This document shows, in pieces, positions 57,692 to 64,000 of a stretch of DNA of 64,000 nucleotides. The notes under the pieces are model-generated. The model was not told where the DNA came from. It was given only the letters and a program-made list of their open reading frames with translations, and did not search any database. Origin of the DNA: Prostheceraeus crozeri (taxonomy: Eukaryota; Platyhelminthes; Polycladida; Euryleptidae); assembly GCA_907163375.1 (NCBI GenBank), contig CAJQUW010015652.1:62001-126000 (forward strand), read 5' to 3'. A program made the translations under genes and the position numbers. Numbering within the stretch: the first letter of the stretch is position 1; each line of letters begins with the position of its first letter.

Positions 57692-59598
57692 ACGATGCTT
57701 TTCAGGAATTTATCCATGAAACTGCCAAATTTCTTGGTTATTTTATTTTATGATCTGATAGAAGAATATCTAATTATATACAACTGCACATAGTTATCGG
57801 CATTGACCTTCTCGTGGTGCGGGGATAGGATTCTATCCACTGCATAAATATCAAAAGATGTTTCAACAGATTTGTAAATTAAATGATGATGATTTTATGT
57901 CACTCCATAATCACACTCAGGAGTCCCATTATCAAATCGAGGGTACGGCTAGTTTACAGTCTTTGATATTTTCAGAGTGCTGCTTTCAAGATCTCTCTCT
58001 CTCTTTCAAAATTCAAATTTCTCCGTGACTGGATATCTTTATCCGCTGAAAGCTCAGATTCAACGCTTACTTTCCAGGAGGACTTAAACTATGACATATG
58101 CTAGAACGAGATGCTGGTCAGGCATATGTTACCAGCTCAGATGGACATCGTTAGAGCAAATAAATGTTTAAGGAAATGACTTACAAGTACTTACTAGAAT
58201 CAGCTGTCAACACAGCAGTCACAACATTTGAAGGAAATCGGCTTTCTTGTTCGTAAATCTGATCGGTTGACTTACCAACTTGTTCAATTTGAAGGTATGT
58301 CAACGAGCCCTTACCGGAGGGGGGGCGGGTCATCTGCCCTTGTTGTCCTTTGACTGCATCAAAATTACTGAAGCATCTAGGACAAGAAGGGGCCTTCACC
58401 GCAGCAAGGGATAGTTAGAGTGAGGGCTTAGTGGTTTGAACGGTTAGTTTTCAAGTGCTGTCATCTGCATTTCATATATACATGCAGATACTGGACATCC
58501 GATATCGATATTCTACACAGATAATCAGCAGTTAAGTCAGGATTCTGCTGTGGTTTCATATTCTACCGGCCGAACATCTGTTGCATGGCTTTTTGATCCA
58601 ACTTTTCTCACTTAATTGACTATATTTTCAGTATTTTTCAATTTCAAACGTATTCCATGAAAAATGTAAATGAGAAATTATTGCACTGCATGTAGGCCTG
58701 TTGCTGCATCATTTTTGTTTTTATTCCCGGTTACAGAAATGTTATTGAAAAGGAGCCAGTCAGTTACTCCTATGACTATGATTGCATGCATGAGCTAGTC
58801 GGAAAAGGGAATTATACAACACGATTGACATGTTAGACCTTCATAAATTAAATACCGTAGAATGTATTTCACTCACAAGTGGATCTCAACATATTTTGAA
58901 GTTTGCGCACTTTCGATGTACTCAAGTAGAGGACTGTACTACCATACTGCTGCTTGTGAAAAGTACATGTTCAAATTCAAGTTGTAAGAGAATGTTCTCC
59001 ACTTGACCAGACAGCGAAAAACAAAATACTCTGGAGAATTACTTTGACGCAGAACACGAGCGCATGAATATGTAAACACTTAAGCAATCATTTATGATGT
59101 TTTACAGCATTCATGGAGGCTGTACGAGAAACAAATTGAAAATTGAAATTATAAACAATTCATATACAAGAAATTCAATAATTTTCGCCTTTCCATTTCC
59201 GGTTGTCCAGAGCAGTTCCGTTGAAGACAGACTGGAATTGATCGAATGCTTAAGGACATGAAGGTCTGTTATTTTTCATGTAAACAGATTAACCGAGCAC
59301 TTGGTCGCTTGGGAATTCGATGGCAGACGCTGCAAATAATTAAACATCGTTAACAAATCAGTCCGGAGTGATTCACATGGACAGAAATCGAAGTACATTT
59401 TCCTGTATCTTCAATCTTGTAAACACGTCTCTCTTACGATCTTCAGTTGATCGCTTTAAATCGAAGTACAATTTTCAAAACACGTCTGATCGCTTCAAAG
59501 CGATGCAATTTAGTTCATTCATTGGCTAGGCAGACAAGCTTGATAACTTCATAATGGTCTGGAAGTTTATCGCTGTTACCTCCAGGATGGAGTAGGTG
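57692..59598. other. nothing recognised
   Basis: Non-coding DNA. A short G-run (GGAGGGGGGGCGGG) lies near 58316. Confidence 0.45.
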
Positions 59599-60009
59599 TA
59601 CAGAATTAGACAACTTGCTCGTTCAGTCTTCGCTATCTAGATGGGGTGAGTTCTATATCGCAAACTATTGGAAATGGCGCACGCGCCGGCTTTTGGACAT
59701 CAGACAGTCAATGAGTGACGTGCGTGTTGTAATATCATTTCAGTCACACATCAATCACTGTCTAGTTCACATTGAGTGAGGAATGCTGAGAAGATGATGA
59801 ATCAATTTTCTTGCGCCTGCCATCTTCTTTAATAATGATCGGAAGGACCAACATTATGGAGAAAACTTGTGCGCTATGATCTAAATTCTTCGAATCTGAA
59901 GGAATCGTGGCAATCGAAGCACTTTGCTGGAACTCACATTAATCCGCGTCTTTTTCCTATCTCTGCAAGGTATTAGGAATTCCCCTTTCTCCAATTACTA
60001 AGTTCTGTG
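59599..60009 (-). mobile_element. hAT-like MITE (CACAGAATTAGA family), copy 3, internally deleted
   Basis: Inverted relative to the other copies. It starts TACAGAATTAGACA and ends AAGTTCTGTG. Shared words on the - strand include TAATACCTTGCAGAGATAGG, CCACGATTCCTTCAGATTCG and AATGTTGG with TCCGATCAT. About 70 bases near its left end are deleted. No clear 8-bp duplication remains. Confidence 0.72.
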
Positions 60010-60764
60010 GGTAGTTATAAACTGCTGATTGAAATGATAAATAACATGATACTTCACTCTTAGATGAAACAGATTCGTTAATTTGTGACACATAAGCTCA
60101 TAATGACATGACGGAAGCCTTTGTGCGAGTACTAACTTCATTCCCCTACGGCATGGATCGGGCTGACCACCAATTCATCTCGCTTAGCTGGGATGAAGAG
60201 CGAGTACTAACTTCATCGATGACACTTTGAATAACAGCAAATAATTATCGTAGTAATTGCAGTTTCAACTTTCCTGCTCTTCTATGTCTTCTTTCAATCG
60301 GTATGTGAACCAAGGTCTGTGAAAGAAAATGATTTGACAATGTGAATGAGCGAGGAAACAAGTGGAGCTTTGGCTGAGGAGGTTAACTGATGAGCATTTG
60401 GATGTTGTGGACACTCTTCACATGCCTCACTGAATCATCTGATGAGTTAGACGAGGAAACAATTAAATACTAGAAATTGAAAGGCAGACCGTCTAAATCT
60501 TGGTCACCCTTTCCCCCGTTGACCTATTCCTAACCGATGCCAAGACTACAGGAGTTCTTCACAATGTCCGCAATACCAGTTATCTTCTTTTTCAATGCTC
60601 ACTCGGGGGAGAGAATTTATAGTTCTTCTTTTGCGTTGTTGTCACTTGATTTATCATAAGTTATCGGAGTGTGTTGATATCATTGCAATTGATCGTCTTG
60701 CGATTATCATTCCTCATAACTGATTTGCAATCTTGGAATCGTTCGGTCAAACTGCCACGCAAAG
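60010..60764. other. nothing recognised
   Basis: Non-coding DNA. A 25-base AGCGAGTACTAACTTCATC-type word is repeated at about 60125 and 60200. Confidence 0.45.
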
Positions 60765-60835
60765 ATGTGGGATTCTTGGGATTTGAACCCGCGGTCACCC
60801 ACGTTTCCTACACGACTTGATCCACCAGTTCTGAT
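60765..60835 (-). mobile_element. tRNA-like segment, probably SINE head or tRNA pseudogene
   Basis: On the - strand TGGTGGATCAAGTCG (A-box like) is followed by GCGGGTTCAAATCCC (a good B box). The acceptor stem and a proper anticodon arm cannot be formed, so it is not called as a tRNA gene. Confidence 0.45.
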
Positions 60836-62554
60836 CTATAAATAGCTATTAAGATCGAAATAATGGATGATCAAACACAAGTTAAATGAAAATGTTCAAA
60901 CCATTTGTGTGAAAGAGTATCTTTTATGTGAAAACTCAAAGCAGCATAAAACGAACTTGTTTTCAGAGATTATGCTTCATCAGTTTACTTTCCGTCCTCA
61001 GATACTTCTAAATACTTCTAAACTCCCGATAGAAAATGATATGTTCTCATTATGTCCTAGGTTGAAATACTTCTGTGATCAAGAAGTTCGTCTACTCGCA
61101 TTACTGAATAGGTCACTGCAACTGATGGTCACAGGCTTGCCTCTGGTGCATTTCCATTCATGTCTGAAGTAGCAGATACAAGCCCATGTAAACAGAACTG
61201 CAGAAGCTACATGACTCACTCCTTACACAGATGTTGCATTGCGATTCGTCGCTATCATCGAATATGTGATATCTATGCCCATTGTTGTTGACCAGTGAGG
61301 TCTAACAACAATAGGCTATTGTGACATCATTGACAAACTGAAGTTTATGCAACGAGATTGCATGAACAGTGATCGTTCATGCAACACTCATATTTAAAAG
61401 CGTGTTCGTCTCTGAACAATACACATTATCTCCGCAACTTGTGGATGTTTTAATCTCAGAATACTACAGAATAATTGTCAAGCCGAATCCGGCTTCTTAT
61501 ATTGTTTGCAAGCATAGAAATCATATGGATACTACGACATGAGACAAATCGTTTAGCCAAGCTTCCATTTAGGCATTACATTATCATACGTCGATAGAGC
61601 TGGATTTTTCTTGAATACTTCCTGATACAGTTTGTACATTACTTCATTATTTTACCGATCATAAATTTTAGAAAAGGAGTGACTCAGAAAGTCTCCTCTC
61701 CTTTCTCTCGGAAAAATCAAATATAATTGTAAGCCAAACATCTTTACAAATGACTTTGATGCACAAGCTTTCAACTTTTCTATTCACTGATGAACAAAGC
61801 AACCTGTATTTCAAATAAGTATTGAAGTTTACGATTGATGATTCATAGAAATGAAATTGATAAAATTAAGAAAGGCAACATACACTTTTAAATGAAAAAA
61901 TGAATCAAAAGTTGGATTTAATTACTTTGTGACATCGAGTGCCATTCTACACCATTAAAGATGATTAATTGTCCAGCCCAATATTATTGCAATTAATTTT
62001 GGCGTCACTGTGAGTCATAGAAGTTGATAATGAGTCATATCACAGGAAGAAGCAGAGGATGTTCCTTGCATTGATCATCGACAACACCAATGAAGTTTGC
62101 AGTGTGAAGTTCCATTGACATTGTACCCGAAATTCTTCCTCCAAGTCATCTGAGTCCACTGCTCATCACGGATGGTACAATACTAGCTCATGTAAAACTC
62201 TTTCAACTCCAGCTGTGTGCCAGCTTGCACGCATGTGTTTTTTGAATGACATTTTCCGGATATAGTATTTCAGTAGCTCATTATTCCGGTCTGCGGATGT
62301 CCCCTCTGTTGTCTGATTATATTGCATCGACATTGAACATTTTGGTAGCTTACGATGATGACGCCATGAAGATTGTATCACTTTAAACCCTTTGTTTCAT
62401 CAGGAAACGGAAATCCGCCAATGAAGATCCTTTGGAAATATAAAAAAATGATGGTCAACGCATTGAATAGGAATTACAGTTGCGCCTACTTATTGACAAC
62501 GCGCTCGGCTTGCTATTATTCGTGTTCGTTCAATTATACAAAGAGTGAACAATA
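60836..62554. other. nothing recognised
   Basis: A 101-codon + strand frame (60867-61172) lacks any domain or splice context. Confidence 0.45.
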
Positions 62555-63201
62555 TCACAACGAACATCAAGAAGTAATGCTGAATGATAAGTTAAATTGA
62601 GCGATCATATCAAGATGATTCTAAAGAAGGAAATTATGCGAATCCATTTCATCAAAGAGATGATCCGGTCAAAATTTCCCACCAACGAAATAATTCATTA
62701 CTATGTCTCGGCAATTCGAAGCATTTTAGAGTACGGTGCACCAGCATGGCATTTTAGCTTAACAAAGGAGCAAGCGTCTAGAATAGAAGGAGTACAAAGA
62801 CGAATACTAAAGCTGATTGATGGTATTAATTGCAAAAATCATTCATATGATTATTCAGCTATTCTAAGTAAATCTAAACTCGAAAGTCTTCACAAACGTC
62901 GTCAGAATCTGTGCAAGAATAAGTTGTCACGATTACCACATAGCCTACAAACTCGTCTATAGACACAGCCAATGTCTATTGTGAAAGATTGAGGAATTAG
63001 CCACGAATCTTGTGTAAGAGAGGCAGATATAAGAAAACATTTCTTCCTTCTGTCGTTTCTTCTTTTATGTAGTGTCCTTTTATTTATTTACTTCTTTAAA
63101 TTGATTTGTGTGATGCGTGTTATATAAAACAGAAAGTGTGATTCTACATGTATAATGATCAGCTTTTAGCTGGTATTTTGAATAAAGATATTTGATTTGA
63201 A
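62555..63201 (+). mobile_element. 5'-truncated LINE with reverse transcriptase C-terminus and 3' end
   Basis: The frame reads EVMLNDKLN (to 62600), then a one-base slip, then SDHIKMILKKEIMRIHF, PTNEIIHYYVSAIRSILEYG and RIEGVQRRILKLIDG to a stop near 62962. This is the usual end of CR1/L2-type LINE reverse transcriptases. Expected LNWSDH has lost one base, which breaks the frame. An untranslated 3' part of about 240 bases ends with GAATAAAGATATTTGATTTG at about 63180-63201, typical of a LINE 3' terminus. Its sequence differs from the - strand LINE pieces at 33768 and 40545. Confidence 0.85.
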
Positions 63202-64000
63202 ATGCTTGTAAAATTGCTTGCGTACGGCCCATTATTGATTTCGACCAATCAGTAAAAACCCCTCATTCCCCGCCTTTTCATCAAACTTATGATCCTTTCA
63301 TGCACATAGAGCTAAGAATGCGACACGTGGGCGAGTACACCCCCACCCCCTTGGTATGGATAGTCCTAAGTCAGGGCTCTGATGGCCTATTAGATCAATC
63401 TCATTGCACCAGGAACACTGAAAGTACAGACCGTGATGAATTTGTGTAGGCCTCACAGGATCTGGTCTGTGATTTTGGTTCGGTGAGCATAATTTAAGCA
63501 ACCCGATTACTAAAGTCTTTAAAATCTTGATTGACATGGTATTTTGAAGTGAAATTGAGACCGCCAAACTCTCTTCATTGCATCGAACAAAGTTCATTTC
63601 TAAACTTAAGTTCAGTATGCTAGTAAATGTCAAGGTTTCATTCGGCAAGCTCTTGCCGAAGTTTCTTGATTGCAAAAAGCTTTTGTCTATTGAATTTCTT
63701 TATTTTAAGTAGATGAAGAAGTAGAGAGAGACTTCTATAACGATTGTATATGAATTCTGGTAATGGACTGTTATCATTCCGAAAATATGGATGTGGAACT
63801 ATTCAAGCATCTTTTTTCTCTAGGAAATATTACAATATGATGATGATGCTTCCTTTGATACAGTCACCTCCGTTGCCCACAGGATCCTATTTATGAAATC
63901 ACAGAAGCTATGTTTGTCTCTCTGCGTCTGATCACATGCTCATGAATTCAGTGCTACTTCTGTCTGTGAGTATATAGGGCTTGAAGGGAGGTCAAATTCA
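63202..64000. other. nothing recognised
   Basis: A 125-codon - strand frame (63675-63298) has no recognisable domain. Confidence 0.45.

Noticed and set aside
60765..60835. Functional tRNA gene
   Set aside because: Only the A-box-like and B-box parts fit. Acceptor and anticodon arms cannot be built.

Overview
The window is AT-rich, gene-poor eukaryotic DNA that looks like a large intron or intergenic region of an animal genome. The only gene piece I can assign with confidence is one 843-base exon (14174-15016, + strand). It carries two complete extracellular cadherin repeats, is bounded by good AG and GT splice sites, and is phase 0 at both ends. A second, weaker candidate is a 3'-terminal coding exon on the - strand (56500-56687) with a poly(A) signal downstream. 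Cadherins with several repeats point to a metazoan. A foldback element ending in GGGTTATCTCCC (57073-57689) recalls short repeats common in mollusc genomes, but that is only a weak hint about the species.

Most of what can be recognised is mobile DNA. (1) Retroelements: two Penelope-like GIY-YIG relics (577-699; 17813-18506), four truncated non-LTR LINE pieces (33768-34862, 40545-41090, 48545-48985, 62555-63201) and several tRNA-derived SINE-like units. (2) DNA transposons: a nearly intact Tc1-like transposase (30217-31212, one nonsense codon) in its full element, a Tigger/pogo-like deletion derivative (32943-34879), and at least eight families of short elements whose terminal inverted repeats and target duplications can be read directly. 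(3) Satellites: a 1.9 kb GA-rich polypurine tract with a ~0.9 kb higher-order period, a 20-21 bp minisatellite of about 19 units, a 76-bp array inside a foldback element, and ATTAATTG-type arrays.

The most interesting system is a pair of retroelements carrying hammerhead self-cleaving ribozymes. At 11158-11522 a ~365-base tRNA-like (A box/B box) unit runs straight into an apparently complete type I hammerhead core, with a mutated hammerhead in inverted orientation at its other end. Two decayed relatives lie at 13257-13549 and 51903-52140. At 17813-18506 a Penelope-like element has the same layout: inverted flanks, each with a hammerhead, one well conserved and one decayed. Both good ribozymes have the same loopless palindromic stem III (ACATGT, ACCGGT). 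Penelope-like elements and retrozymes with hammerheads are known in animals. A tRNA-promoter SINE with hammerheads inverted at both ends, beside a Penelope element of the same layout, suggests a non-autonomous/autonomous pair.

Transposon nesting can be read in places. A hAT-like MITE with a perfect 8-bp duplication sits inside the Tc1 element. A LINE splits the right end of the pogo-like element. Two MITEs of opposite orientation share the same 8-bp target at three junctions (32343-32877).
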